Notes under the pieces: generated by a model
Database searches by the model: none
Told to the model about the DNA's origin: nothing
Seen by the model: the letters and a program-made list of their open reading frames with translations, nothing else
Shown: in pieces, positions 17,293-25,840 of the stretch
Layout of the letters: the number at the start of each line of letters is the position of its first letter
Position numbering within the stretch: position 1 is the stretch's first letter
Translations under genes and position numbers: made by a program
Source of the DNA: an uncultured Paracoccaceae bacterium
GTDB lineage: Bacteria > Pseudomonadota > Alphaproteobacteria > Rhodobacterales > Rhodobacteraceae
DNA: 64,000 nucleotides
Direction: 5' to 3'
NCBI GenBank assembly: GCA_947497185.1
Contig: CANMFL010000003.1
Location: forward strand, 434,001 to 498,000

Positions 17293-17592
17293 ATGGACGA
17301 CCAAACCCGTATCGAAATCGAAGCCGCAGCATTTCGCCGTCTGCAACAGCATCTGCTGACAGACCGCCCCGATGCCCAAAACATCGACATGATGAACCTT
17401 GCGGGATTCTGTCGCAACTGCCTGAGTCGCTGGTATCAAGAAGCCGCAAACGAGCGCGGCATCGAGATGGACAAAGAAGCAGGCCGCGAGGCGTTTTACG
17501 GGATGCCCTTCGCCGAATGGCGTGAAAAAAACCAGACCGAGGCGACGGATGCCGCCAAGGCTGAATTTTCAAAGAGCCACCCGACGACGTAG
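17293..17592 (+). CDS. DUF1244 family protein
   Basis: 99-residue protein of the DUF1244 family, widespread in alpha- and gammaproteobacteria and of unknown function. The conserved core NLAGFCRNCLSRWYQEAANE (about 35-54) carries two Cys that may bind metal, and YGMPFAEWREK follows. The ATG at 17293 is chosen because GAAGGG lies 6 bases upstream; a TTG at 17278 is unlikely. Divergent from pyk. Confidence 0.87.
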   Translation: MDDQTRIEIEAAAFRRLQQHLLTDRPDAQNIDMMNLAGFCRNCLSRWYQEAANERGIEMDKEAGREAFYGMPFAEWREKNQTEATDAAKAEFSKSHPTT

Positions 17593-17598
17593 TCGGAG

Positions 17599-18459
17599 CT
17601 AGATCGCGACTTTACGGCTTTCATCGAGATAAATTTCACGCAAGCGCGGGGCGATTGAACCGGGCTTGCCGTCACCGATCTGCTTATCGTCGATTTCAAC
17701 CACGGGCATCACAAAGGTCGATGCAGACGTGATAAACGCCTCATCCGCCTCTTGGGCTTCCGCGATGGTAAAGCTGCGCTCTTCCACGGTCATTTGAGCC
17801 TCACGCGCAAAACGCAGCACAGCGGCGCGGGTAATTCCGTGCAGAATTTCGTTGCCAAGGTGGCGTGTGATGATCGTGTTGCCTTTGACGATATAGGCGT
17901 TGTTGGATGACCCTTCGGTCACCATGCCGTCCTCGACCATCCACGCATCGTCTTTGCCGGCAGCTTTTGCGGCCATCTTTGCCATCGACGGGTAAAGCAG
18001 TTGCACGGTCTTGATGTCGCGGCGCGCCCAGCGCTGGTCTTCGACTGAGATGACTTTGATGCCGACCTTAGCGGCAGGGCTATCAGCCAGACCCGGCTTG
18101 TTCTGTGTGAACAGCACGACAGTCGGTTTCGTCGTCTCTGGATCAGGGTAAACAAAGTCGCGGTCATCTGGTGCGCCGCGTGTGATTTGCAGGTAGATCA
18201 TGCCGTCGGTGATGTCGTTGCGTTTGACCAACTCGCGGTGAATCTCAAGAAGATCATCAAAGGCTGCGGGTTTTCGAATGTCCAATTCGCCCAATGACCG
18301 CTCAAGCCGCTTTGCATGGCCCGCAAAATCGATCAGCTTACCGCCCAGAACCGACGTGACCTCGTAAACACCGTCCGCCATCAGGAAGCCGCGATCAAAG
18401 ATCGACACCTGCGCTTCGTTTTCAGGTACATATTCGCCGTTCAAATATACTGTGCGCAT
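17599..18459 (-). CDS. dat: D-amino-acid aminotransferase
   Basis: 286-residue fold-type IV PLP enzyme that transfers amino groups from D-amino acids to 2-oxoglutarate, giving D-glutamate. The catalytic Lys lies in RRDIKTVQLL (about residue 145). TEGSSNNAYIV forms the phosphate/cofactor loop, and the N-terminal NGEYV...SIFDRGF is typical. It follows dgcA by 3 bases, making D-Glu the probable link: this enzyme collects nitrogen from D-amino acids and DgcN/DgcA convert the D-Glu to L-Glu. Confidence 0.92.
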   Translation of the reverse strand: MRTVYLNGEYVPENEAQVSIFDRGFLMADGVYEVTSVLGGKLIDFAGHAKRLERSLGELDIRKPAAFDDLLEIHRELVKRNDITDGMIYLQITRGAPDDRDFVYPDPETTKPTVVLFTQNKPGLADSPAAKVGIKVISVEDQRWARRDIKTVQLLYPSMAKMAAKAAGKDDAWMVEDGMVTEGSSNNAYIVKGNTIITRHLGNEILHGITRAAVLRFAREAQMTVEERSFTIAEAQEADEAFITSASTFVMPVVEIDDKQIGDGKPGSIAPRLREIYLDESRKVAI

Positions 18460-18462
18460 CGG

Positions 18463-19428
18463 TTATCCCCATAAGGCCGCCGTAGGTGCATGGACCCCGG
18501 CATCATCAAATTTCAAAGGTTCATCACGGTCTTCGGCCAACAAGAGCGGGCCGTCAAGATCGGTAAACGCCACACCCTGCGCCAAAAGCACTGCAGGGGC
18601 CATGGCAAGCGACGATCCAACCATGCAGCCGACCATAACGTCGTAGCCTTGGGCGATAGCGTCTTCCTTGAGTGCAAGCGCCTCGGTCAGCCCGCCCGTC
18701 TTGTCCAACTTAATATTCACCATGTCGTACTTGCCCTTCAGCTTGGGCAAAGACGTGCGGTCATGGCAGGCCTCATCCGCACAAACCGGCAACGGGCGTT
18801 CGATTTCCGCAAGCATATCATCATCGCCCGCAGGCAACGGCTGCTCGACCATCTGCACGCCAAGACGCAACAAATGCGGGGCAAGATCGGCGTAAACCTC
18901 TGCGGTCCAACCTTCATTCGCATCGACGATAATCCGCGAGGCAGGCGCACCACGGCGCACAGCCTCAAGCCGCGCCATATCATCCGGCGTGCCCAGCTTG
19001 ATCTTTAACAATGGACGATGGGCATTCTGCGCCGCCTGCACCTGCATCTTTTCAGGCGTATCCAGCGACAAGGTATAAGCCGTGATTTCGGGACCCGGGG
19101 CAGCGACACCCAACAAATCCCAGATGCGCTTGCCGGCCTGCTTCGCCGCTAAATCCCACATCGCACAATCCACAGCATTCCGCGCCGCACCAGCAGGCAA
19201 TAGGTCCTGCAAGGCCTCCCGTGTCAGATCGCGCGGCAGACCCATAATCTCGGCCGTCACACTATCCAGACTTTCGCCATACCGCGCATAAGGAACACAT
19301 TCCCCAACGCCAACATGACCACCATCCGCGACCCGCGCGGTCAAAACTTCGGCTTGCGTGCGTGACCCACGGCTGATGGTAAACACCTGCGCCAGCTGAA
19401 ACACGTCCTTCCTGACTTGAATATCCAT
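18463..19428 (-). CDS. dgcA: N-acetyl-D-glutamate racemase (enolase superfamily, dipeptide epimerase-like)
   Basis: 321-residue enolase-superfamily enzyme. Catalytic and metal residues are in place: Lys142/Lys144 in KIK, metal ligands Asp169 (VDANEG), Glu195 (VEQPLP) and Asp218 (ADEACHD), and the opposite-face Lys in NIKLDKTGG (240/243). On sequence alone it could be an L-Ala-D/L-Glu epimerase. Its place between dgcN and dat points to DgcA, which racemises N-acetyl-D-Glu in the marine D-glutamate pathway. Confidence 0.85.
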   Translation of the reverse strand: MDIQVRKDVFQLAQVFTISRGSRTQAEVLTARVADGGHVGVGECVPYARYGESLDSVTAEIMGLPRDLTREALQDLLPAGAARNAVDCAMWDLAAKQAGKRIWDLLGVAAPGPEITAYTLSLDTPEKMQVQAAQNAHRPLLKIKLGTPDDMARLEAVRRGAPASRIIVDANEGWTAEVYADLAPHLLRLGVQMVEQPLPAGDDDMLAEIERPLPVCADEACHDRTSLPKLKGKYDMVNIKLDKTGGLTEALALKEDAIAQGYDVMVGCMVGSSLAMAPAVLLAQGVAFTDLDGPLLLAEDRDEPLKFDDAGVHAPTAALWG

Positions 19429-19437
19429 AACGCCCTG

Positions 19438-19506
19438 CTTCTTTGACTTTCTCTAAATCCCGGGGGATTGGGGGCTGGCCCCCAAACGAATTTTCTGGAA
19501 AATTCG
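19438..19506. repeat. dispersed intergenic repeat, copy 3 (variant with two hairpins)
   Basis: Between dgcN and dgcA. TTCTTTGACTTTCTCTAAAT opens the element as in the other copies, but the CCGCCGGAGG core is replaced by a G/C hairpin TTGGGGGCTGGCCCCCAA (19468-19485). It is followed by CGAATTTTCTGGAAAATTCG (19487-19506), a near copy of the first palindrome in copy 1. In the mRNA it would form two stem-loops between dgcN and dgcA. Confidence 0.72.
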
Positions 19507-19523
19507 CTCCCCTTTGCAGAAGT

Positions 19524-20525
19524 TTAGATGGCTTCGAGAGCATCCACCAGCTTTTCAGCACCGAACCGGTAGGGATCAGTTGCTGGCAGGCCCATGCGTG
19601 TCTCAATATCCGCGAGGCACGCTTTGGCATCTTCGTCGTTCAGTTTTTGCGTATTCACAGACACACCAACGATCTTGCAATCCGGGTTGGCGACCCGTGC
19701 GATAGGCAGCACCAAGTCGCGCAAGGCTTCGAGCGTTGGCAGCTGATAGTCAGGCAAGCCGCGCATGTGCGTCCGTGTTGGCTCGTGCGCCAGTACAATT
19801 GCGTCAGGCTGGCCGCCATGGATCAGCGCCATCGTCACGCCGGAATAGGACACGTGGAACAAGCTGCCCTGCCCTTCGATGTGATCCCAGTGATCCGCAT
19901 CGTTATCCGGCGTCAGATACTCCACAGCACCCGCCATAAAGTCAGCGATAACCGCATCAAGAGGCACACCGCCGCCAGTGATCAGGATACCTGTTTGGCC
20001 AGTTGGACGGAATGTGGATTTCATGCCGCGTTTCTGCATTTCAGTGTCCATGCACAGCCCAGTGTACATCTTACCCACGGAACAATCTGTCCCAACAGCC
20101 AAGCAGCGTTTGCCTATCCGCTTTTTGCCACTTGCGATCGGGTAGGCAACGGATGGAATACGCACGTCGAACAATGTCTGACCGTGGACACGCGCCGCTG
20201 ACATCAGTTCTTTTTCGTCGCGCAGCAAGTTGTGCAGGCCGGACGCGATATCGTAGCCAAGGGTCAGTGCCTTGACCAGAACGTCTCTCCATGCGTCAGA
20301 GATTACGCCGCCACGGTTGGCAACACCGATAACCAGCGTTTTGGCCCCAGCAGCAATGCCTTCTTCCAGTGTCATATCTGCGATACCAAGGTCCGCACCG
20401 CAGCCTTCCATACGGAATTGGCCGACCGCGTTTTCAGGGCGCCAGTCGTTGATGCCTTGCGCAACTTTAGCAGCAAGACTGTCAGGGGCGTCGCCTAAAA
20501 ACAAAAGATATGGTGTCTGAATCAT
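19524..20525 (-). CDS. dgcN: D-glutamate N-acetyltransferase DgcN (DUF1611)
   Basis: 333-residue DUF1611 protein with an N-terminal Rossmann-like domain and a P-loop-like GTDCSVGKMYT (145-155) in the C-terminal domain. In marine Proteobacteria DgcN acetylates D-Glu using acetyl-CoA and DgcA racemises the product; the gene order here (dgcN-dgcA-dat) fits that pathway. The start MIQTPYLL (20525) is chosen over an upstream in-frame Met at 20576, because GCGGAG lies just before it and the extra 17 residues look non-coding. Confidence 0.88.
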   Translation of the reverse strand: MIQTPYLLFLGDAPDSLAAKVAQGINDWRPENAVGQFRMEGCGADLGIADMTLEEGIAAGAKTLVIGVANRGGVISDAWRDVLVKALTLGYDIASGLHNLLRDEKELMSAARVHGQTLFDVRIPSVAYPIASGKKRIGKRCLAVGTDCSVGKMYTGLCMDTEMQKRGMKSTFRPTGQTGILITGGGVPLDAVIADFMAGAVEYLTPDNDADHWDHIEGQGSLFHVSYSGVTMALIHGGQPDAIVLAHEPTRTHMRGLPDYQLPTLEALRDLVLPIARVANPDCKIVGVSVNTQKLNDEDAKACLADIETRMGLPATDPYRFGAEKLVDALEAI

Positions 20526-20712
20526 GTGGTTGCTCCGCAGATAAAAGTGGATTCGTGTTTGAATGGGACAATGCACGAAAGGCCGCGCAATGTCTTTCGT
20601 GATACCGCTGCAAACGCGGCTATTTGTCGAACAATTCTGCGCGAATCTGTCATATTGCGCAATAAATCAGCGACCGCTCTGCGCAGCCTAGCACAAATCC
20701 CCCAAAAACAAA
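20526..20712. other. control region upstream of dgcN
   Basis: 187 bases between the amtB terminator and the dgcN start; should hold the dgcN promoter. The segment TTGCGCAATAAATCAGC near 20652 (plus strand) is AT-rich. No clear operator or RNA gene is seen. Confidence 0.4.
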
Positions 20713-20739
20713 GACCCGGGCGCGCATGGCGCCCGGGTC
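20713..20739 (-). terminator. intrinsic terminator after amtB
   Basis: Perfect 11-bp stem GACCCGGGCGC (20713-20723) and GCGCCCGGGTC (20729-20739) with a 5-base loop. On the minus strand it is followed by TTTGTTTTTGG, a typical U-rich tract, ending the glnK-amtB transcript. Confidence 0.92.
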
Positions 20740-20779
20740 AATTTTGCTAAACCTCTAGGGTATGAGATGAGGTCGAGGA

Positions 20780-22099
20780 TTAGCCTTTGTTGAACTCTGG
20801 GTAAGCTTCCATGCCCAGCTCAGCCATGTCGAGACCATTGATCTCGGCTTCTTCGCTGACACGGATGCCTACTGTTGCTTTCAGGATGAACCAAACAACA
20901 CCGGCTGCGACGAATGTGAATGCGCCGTAAGCCACGATACCAGTGATCTGTGCGCCCCAGTTGCCTGTGTAGAATGCAACCGCAAGAGTACCCCAGATAC
21001 CTGCACAGAGGTGAACAGGAATCGCACCGACAACATCGTCGATTTTCAGCTTGTCGAGCATTGGCACTGCGAAGACCACGATCACACCACCAACCGCACC
21101 TGTCAGCAAAGCGCCGAACAAGGACGGTGCAAGTGGTTCAGCCGTGATGGACACCAGACCAGCAAGCGCGCCGTTCAGGACCATCGTCAGGTCGACCTTT
21201 TTGTACATGATCTGTGTCAGGCAGAGTGCAGCGATCGCACCGGCAGCCGCAGCCATGTTTGTGTTCGCAAAGATACGGCCAATGTCAGTGATGTCGCCAA
21301 CAGTACCCGCAGCAAGCTGTGAACCACCGTTAAAGCCGAACCAACCGAGCCACAGGATGAACGTACCCAGAGTAGCAAGCGCAAGGTTAGAACCTGGCAT
21401 TGGGATCGTGCGGCCATCTTTGTATTTACCGATACGTGGTCCAAGGATCAGCGCACCAGCCAAAGCAGCCCAGCCACCGACAGAGTGAACGATTGTAGAA
21501 CCGGCGAAGTCAGAGAAGCCCATTTCGGACAACCAGCCGCCGCCCCACTGCCAAGAACCCGAAATTGGGTACATCACGCCAGTCAGCACAACAACAAATG
21601 CCAAGAACGGCCACAGTTTGATACGTTCGGCAAGCGCGCCAGATACGATGGACGCAGTTGCGGCAACAAACATCAACTGGAAGAAGAAGTCGGATGCAAC
21701 GGATGCGTAATCAAGTGCGGCGTCAGCGGCATCAAGACCAACTGGCTCAAGCGATGTGACTGCAAAGAATGGTCCTACCCAGCCCGGGATGATCCATGCG
21801 TCGCCCGGGTACATCAGGTTAAAGCCGATGAGCCAGTATGCGATGGACGCAAAACCGAAGAGGGCGATGTTTTTGGTCAACTGCATGGCAACGTTTTTGC
21901 CGCGCACGAGGCCCGCTTCGAGCATCGCAAAGCCTGCGGCCATGAAGAACACGAGGAAGCCAGCAACCAAGAACAACAATGTTGTCATGATGTAAGGGCC
22001 GATTTCATCGAAGCCCGGCGCTGCGGCCTCTTGGGCGAAAGCGAAGGTTGGCAATGCTGCCAATGCTGCCCCCGCAAATAATGTTTTGGTGAATTTCAT
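20780..22099 (-). CDS. amtB: ammonium transporter
   Basis: 439-residue Amt/Rh channel with a cleavable N-terminal signal (about 1-22, ending AFA) and eleven expected transmembrane helices. Family stretches seen include AMLEAGLVRGKN, the FAGSTIVHSVGGWAALAG pore segment, and the conserved HLCAGIWGT. It imports ammonium and is gated by PII, whose gene lies 14 bases upstream. Expression is likely linked to nitrogen status, although no exact NtrC or sigma-54 site was found. Confidence 0.96.
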   Translation of the reverse strand: MKFTKTLFAGAALAALPTFAFAQEAAAPGFDEIGPYIMTTLLFLVAGFLVFFMAAGFAMLEAGLVRGKNVAMQLTKNIALFGFASIAYWLIGFNLMYPGDAWIIPGWVGPFFAVTSLEPVGLDAADAALDYASVASDFFFQLMFVAATASIVSGALAERIKLWPFLAFVVVLTGVMYPISGSWQWGGGWLSEMGFSDFAGSTIVHSVGGWAALAGALILGPRIGKYKDGRTIPMPGSNLALATLGTFILWLGWFGFNGGSQLAAGTVGDITDIGRIFANTNMAAAAGAIAALCLTQIMYKKVDLTMVLNGALAGLVSITAEPLAPSLFGALLTGAVGGVIVVFAVPMLDKLKIDDVVGAIPVHLCAGIWGTLAVAFYTGNWGAQITGIVAYGAFTFVAAGVVWFILKATVGIRVSEEAEINGLDMAELGMEAYPEFNKG

Positions 22100-22113
22100 C
22101 TGTCCCGTGTCCC

Positions 22114-22452
22114 TTAGATAGCGTCGTCGTTGAGTTCGCCCGTGCGGACGCGCATTGCGGCTTCCACATCAAGCGTAAAGATTTTGCCGTCGCCGATTTT
22201 GTCGGTCTTGGCTGTTGTTGCGATGGTCGAAACCACTTGCTCGGCCATGCTGTCTTGCACGACGATTTCAAGTTTCACTTTTGGAACAAAGTTCACGGCA
22301 TATTCAGCGCCACGGTAAATTTCCGTGTGGCCAGATTGTGCGCCAAAGCCTTTGATTTCAGATACCATCATCCCGCGTACACCGATGCCAGTCAGCGCCT
22401 CGCGGACCTCTTCCAGTTTAAAGGGTTTGATTGTTGCAATGATCAGTTTCAC
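22114..22452 (-). CDS. glnK: P-II family nitrogen regulatory protein
   Basis: 112-residue PII trimer subunit that senses 2-oxoglutarate and ATP/ADP and blocks AmtB. With the GTG start at 22452 the protein begins VKLIIATIKPFKLEEV, the family N-terminus, and Tyr51 falls at the uridylylation site in EIYRGAEY. An in-frame reading starting at 22488 adds 12 atypical residues and is rejected. C-terminal GKIFTLDVEAAMRVRTGE is typical. It is cotranscribed with amtB, hence called GlnK rather than GlnB. Confidence 0.94.
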   Translation of the reverse strand: MKLIIATIKPFKLEEVREALTGIGVRGMMVSEIKGFGAQSGHTEIYRGAEYAVNFVPKVKLEIVVQDSMAEQVVSTIATTAKTDKIGDGKIFTLDVEAAMRVRTGELNDDAI

Positions 22453-22572
22453 GAGGGGTCCCCTTGTCGTGTCTTCCAATGCCGCCAATTTGCGGCTGTG
22501 AGCCTAAGGGGCGGCATCAAGGACCAAGGAACAACGATTCCGGCTGGATTTTGTGACCTCAAACCAGCCATG

Positions 22573-22590
22573 TTGCACATTTTTTGCACA
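22573..22590. promoter_or_regulatory. phased direct repeat TTGCACA in the glnK-pbp intergenic region
   Basis: TTGCACA at 22573-22579 and again at 22584-22590, 11 bases apart with a T run between. The spacing places both on the same DNA face. The 262-base divergent region between glnK and the PBP gene contains no gene; this is its most striking feature. Confidence 0.4.
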
Positions 22591-22714
22591 ATCACGCATT
22601 GCTGTCTATTTTTTGGGCAGAACATAAATCAGCCACTGGTGAATCTGGGCGCTCTACATTCCCTGCCAGTGTCGTTATGATGCCTCAAAGATACCGAAAC
22701 GGTGCAGGCGATAC

Positions 22715-24895
22715 ATGAGCGGAAACAACAAAAATCGCGACCCATTGGTCGCTGAGAAACGATATGGCGCGGCAGCCCCGAAAAAGGCAGCCCCAGCACG
22801 CAAACCCCGAAAGGCAAAGCGCGCACCCGTTAAACGGCGCGGCCTGATTGGTCTGCTTACGGCGTTTATCGGCGGTATTTTCCGTGCAATATCGCGGTTG
22901 ATCTTAGGCGGTATCGCCATCGTCACCGTGATGGTTGGGCTTGGCGTCTATTATTTTGCCTCAAACCTGCCACCAGCCGAAAGCCTGATTGATGGTCGTG
23001 CGCGTGGATCTGTTACACTACAAGACCGCACAGGCGAGACATTTGCGTGGCGTGGCGACCAGTTTGGCGGGATGATTACAACTGAAACGGTCAGCCCGCA
23101 TCTGGTGAATGCCGTTGTCGCATCCGAAGACAAGCGGTTTTACACGCACTTTGGCGTATCCCCGCGCGGTGTTGCTTCTGCTGTGCGGATCAACTTGCGT
23201 GCAGGTCGCGGGCCGTTGTCGGGCAACGGCGGCTCAACCATCACGCAACAGGTTGCGAAATTGCTATGCCTTGGCATGCCATATGATCCGACCCAATGGG
23301 ATTCAGAGGCCGCTTACGAGGCAGATTGCCGCCGCACTACACTTTGGCGCAAGGTCAAAGAGGCCGTTTATGCGATGGGCATGGAAGCGGCTTACACCAA
23401 GAACGAAATCCTGACGATCTACCTGAACCGCGCTTATCTGGGTGCTGGGTCTCGTGGTTTCGAGGCCGCATCAGAACGGTATTTTGGCAAATCAGCCTCT
23501 GAACTGCGCCCTGCCGAGGCTGCGATGCTATCCAGCTTGCTGCCCGCCCCTTCATCCCGCGCACCAACACGCAACCTAGAAGCCGCGCAGCAACGCGCGA
23601 ATGTCGTAATCGGCTTGATGGAAGTCCAAGAGCGCCTGTCGCCAGAATTGGCCGAAGACGCACGCACCAATCCCGCGACCCTGTCGTCTGCTGCAAAGCA
23701 AGACACTGGCGGCTACTTTGCCGACTGGGTGATGGCGTCGGGACCAGAGTTCTTTACCCGCAACACCACCGAAGACGTGAACATCCGCACCACCTTTGAC
23801 CAAGACATCCAAGCCAGCGCCGAAGACGCATTGGAATGGATCTTTGAAAACAAGGTACGCGAAGGATCAGAAGCAGAAGCCGCGATCGTTGTGATGTCCG
23901 CCGACGGTGCTGTTCGCGCTATGGTGGGTGGCCGCGCCGCGCCAAATGTCGGCGACTTCAACCGCGCGATCCAAGCACGTAGGCAACCCGGATCGGCGTT
24001 TAAGCCGTTCATCTTTGCCGCCGCTTTGGAAATGGATTTCTCGCCTAACGACTATGTGAACGACACAGATATGTGCTGGTCCACACCCGGCTCCGGCAAC
24101 TGGTGCCCGCAAAACTATGACCGCCAATTCAAGGGTCCTGTGACGCTGCTGCAATCACTTGTCGAGAGCCGGAACATCCCCGCTGTGATCCTGTCCGAGA
24201 ACGTTGGCCGCGATATTGTGCGGCAAGTCGCCGAAGGTTTCGGCATCGAAAGCGATATGGCTGATGGCCCTGCCCTCGCGCTGGGCGTGTCGGAAAGCAC
24301 GTTGATCGAGATGACGGGCGCTTATGCTGGTATCTTGAACGGTGGTTCGTCGGTTGATCCTTATGGGCTTGTTGAACTGCGCTTGCAGGGCGAGGCCGAA
24401 CCGCTGATGGGTCTTGGCGGTGGTATCCGTGATCGGGTGATCCGTGAACGTGCCGCGCGTGAGCTCACGTGGATGATGTACCAAGTCGTGGAACGCGGCA
24501 CTGGTGCGCGTGCAAAAATCCCCGGTTGGCAGATAGCTGGCAAAACCGGCACGACGCAATCTGCGCGTGATGCATGGTTTATCGGCTTTACTGGCGATTA
24601 TGTGACTGGTGTTTGGATGGGCTACGACGACAACAGTCCGCTGTCGGGCGTCACAGGTGGCGGCTTGCCCGCCGATATCTGGCGCGAAACGATGACACGG
24701 GTTTTGGCCAATCAACAGCCAGTGCCATTGCCGATGCAAGAACCAGGTGACGGGTTGCGGCGCAGTGATCCGAATTTCCAACCTGGCGTTGAGGCCCCTG
24801 CCCCCGGATCACCTGCATCCCCAGACGCCCCGAACTCGCCCAACGACGGCGCGATCTTGGATGTGTTGAACAATATCCTGAACAACGCCAACTAG
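22715..24895 (+). CDS. bifunctional class A penicillin-binding protein (GT51 transglycosylase / transpeptidase)
   Basis: 726-residue inner-membrane peptidoglycan synthase. A basic N-terminus precedes one TM helix (about 60-84). The GT51 domain shows the catalytic EDKRFYTHFG (Glu138) and GGSTITQQ (172-179). The transpeptidase domain has SAFK (nucleophile Ser427), SRN (485-487) and KTGT (610-613). The C-terminal tail is rich in Pro, Gly and Asn. It resembles the PBP1A/2A group and lacks the PBP1C C-terminal domain. Confidence 0.92.
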   Translation: MSGNNKNRDPLVAEKRYGAAAPKKAAPARKPRKAKRAPVKRRGLIGLLTAFIGGIFRAISRLILGGIAIVTVMVGLGVYYFASNLPPAESLIDGRARGSVTLQDRTGETFAWRGDQFGGMITTETVSPHLVNAVVASEDKRFYTHFGVSPRGVASAVRINLRAGRGPLSGNGGSTITQQVAKLLCLGMPYDPTQWDSEAAYEADCRRTTLWRKVKEAVYAMGMEAAYTKNEILTIYLNRAYLGAGSRGFEAASERYFGKSASELRPAEAAMLSSLLPAPSSRAPTRNLEAAQQRANVVIGLMEVQERLSPELAEDARTNPATLSSAAKQDTGGYFADWVMASGPEFFTRNTTEDVNIRTTFDQDIQASAEDALEWIFENKVREGSEAEAAIVVMSADGAVRAMVGGRAAPNVGDFNRAIQARRQPGSAFKPFIFAAALEMDFSPNDYVNDTDMCWSTPGSGNWCPQNYDRQFKGPVTLLQSLVESRNIPAVILSENVGRDIVRQVAEGFGIESDMADGPALALGVSESTLIEMTGAYAGILNGGSSVDPYGLVELRLQGEAEPLMGLGGGIRDRVIRERAARELTWMMYQVVERGTGARAKIPGWQIAGKTGTTQSARDAWFIGFTGDYVTGVWMGYDDNSPLSGVTGGGLPADIWRETMTRVLANQQPVPLPMQEPGDGLRRSDPNFQPGVEAPAPGSPASPDAPNSPNDGAILDVLNNILNNAN

Positions 24896-24905
24896 TGCGA
24901 GGTGT

Positions 24906-25259
24906 CTATGACCCTTCGGGGTCGCACCGCGCATAGGCAAAGGCGTAGCCGTTCCATACCATGATGATGCCGGTCCCTTCGGCATCATCCATGACCATGG
25001 CACGTTCGGCCCAGACTTGATCACCGCCAGAACATTGCATGGTGTAAAGTTTGGCATCCATTTGCAGCACATCAACAGGGCTGCTCATCCGGCATTCGAC
25101 CTCGACACCGTAAAAGATGCCGTCTTCGATTTTCAGCGCACCGCCGTCCACGCCGACATTCGCGCAATCAGCGTTGGCGACCTGTTTATAAGTTCCATCA
25201 AAAGGCCCCGCCATCGCGGCGACAGGAAGCAAGGCGAGAAGTGCCGCGAACCGCATCAC
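24906..25259 (-). CDS. small exported cysteine-bearing protein coupled to mlaC, unknown
   Basis: 117-residue protein with a signal peptide (about 1-17, cleavage after AMA) and a mature beta-rich domain holding four Cys (32, 56, 76, 112), enough for two periplasmic disulfides. No family recognised. Its GTG start overlaps the mlaC stop (GTGA, 25256-25259); an ATG one codon later is equally possible. Translational coupling to mlaC-mlaA suggests a role at the cell envelope, which is inference. Confidence 0.7.
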   Translation of the reverse strand: MMRFAALLALLPVAAMAGPFDGTYKQVANADCANVGVDGGALKIEDGIFYGVEVECRMSSPVDVLQMDAKLYTMQCSGGDQVWAERAMVMDDAEGTGIIMVWNGYAFAYARCDPEGS

Positions 25260-25840
25260 ACCGCCCCGATTTCTGCTGTCAGCGCATCAAGATTGCGACC
25301 TTGCCGATCCAATAACGCACCGATTTCAGCGCGTTCCGTCAGCAACATGTTCACGCCTTCGATGATGAAGTTGAAGAACTTGTGCGACCCTGACCGGTCA
25401 GACACGTGGAAATCCATGCGTAGTGGTGAACGTCCGCGCAGTTGTACAGTTGTCTCGACCTCGATCCAGCTTTTCACCGGAGCTGCACCTTCGACGATGA
25501 TTTCGCCGCCGACGAATTCACGGAAACGACGTCCATATTTGCTCGCGATATAGCCACGGAAGGCCGCGGTGTAGGCTTGCATCTGGGCAGGGCTTGCGCT
25601 GCGGGCATCGGCCCCGAGGCAATAGCGTGCGATTGTCGGCACGTCGGAATAGCGGTCAAACAAAACGGCAAAGTCGTTAATCATCGCGGCCTCTGATTTA
25701 CCGGATGCGATGACTGCGTTCACTTCGGTGACAAGCGCTGTGACGATGGATTGCGATTCACTGACCGACAAAGCGGCGGCGGCTTGCGGCAGAATGCTTG
25801 CGCTGGCAGCGGCAACGATCATTTGGCGACGGTTCAGCAT
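25256..25840 (-). CDS. mlaC: MlaC/Ttg2D family phospholipid-binding protein
   Basis: 194-residue periplasmic protein of the Mla system, which ferries phospholipids between MlaA in the outer membrane and the MlaFEDB complex. It has an RR-containing export signal (MLNRRQMIVAAASASILPQAAAA). The central region includes RYCLGADARSAS and QMQAYTAAFRGYIASKYGRRF, typical of the Ttg2 domain. It overlaps the mlaA stop by one base. mlaFED are not in the window. Confidence 0.88.
   Translation of the reverse strand: MLNRRQMIVAAASASILPQAAAALSVSESQSIVTALVTEVNAVIASGKSEAAMINDFAVLFDRYSDVPTIARYCLGADARSASPAQMQAYTAAFRGYIASKYGRRFREFVGGEIIVEGAAPVKSWIEVETTVQLRGRSPLRMDFHVSDRSGSHKFFNFIIEGVNMLLTERAEIGALLDRQGRNLDALTAEIGAV

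Noticed and set aside
21485..22081. 198-codon plus-strand reading frame opposite amtB
   Set aside because: Lies wholly antisense to a highly conserved transporter gene.
22453..22714. Sigma-54 promoter for glnK-amtB
   Set aside because: No GG-N10-GC element of acceptable quality was found on the minus strand.
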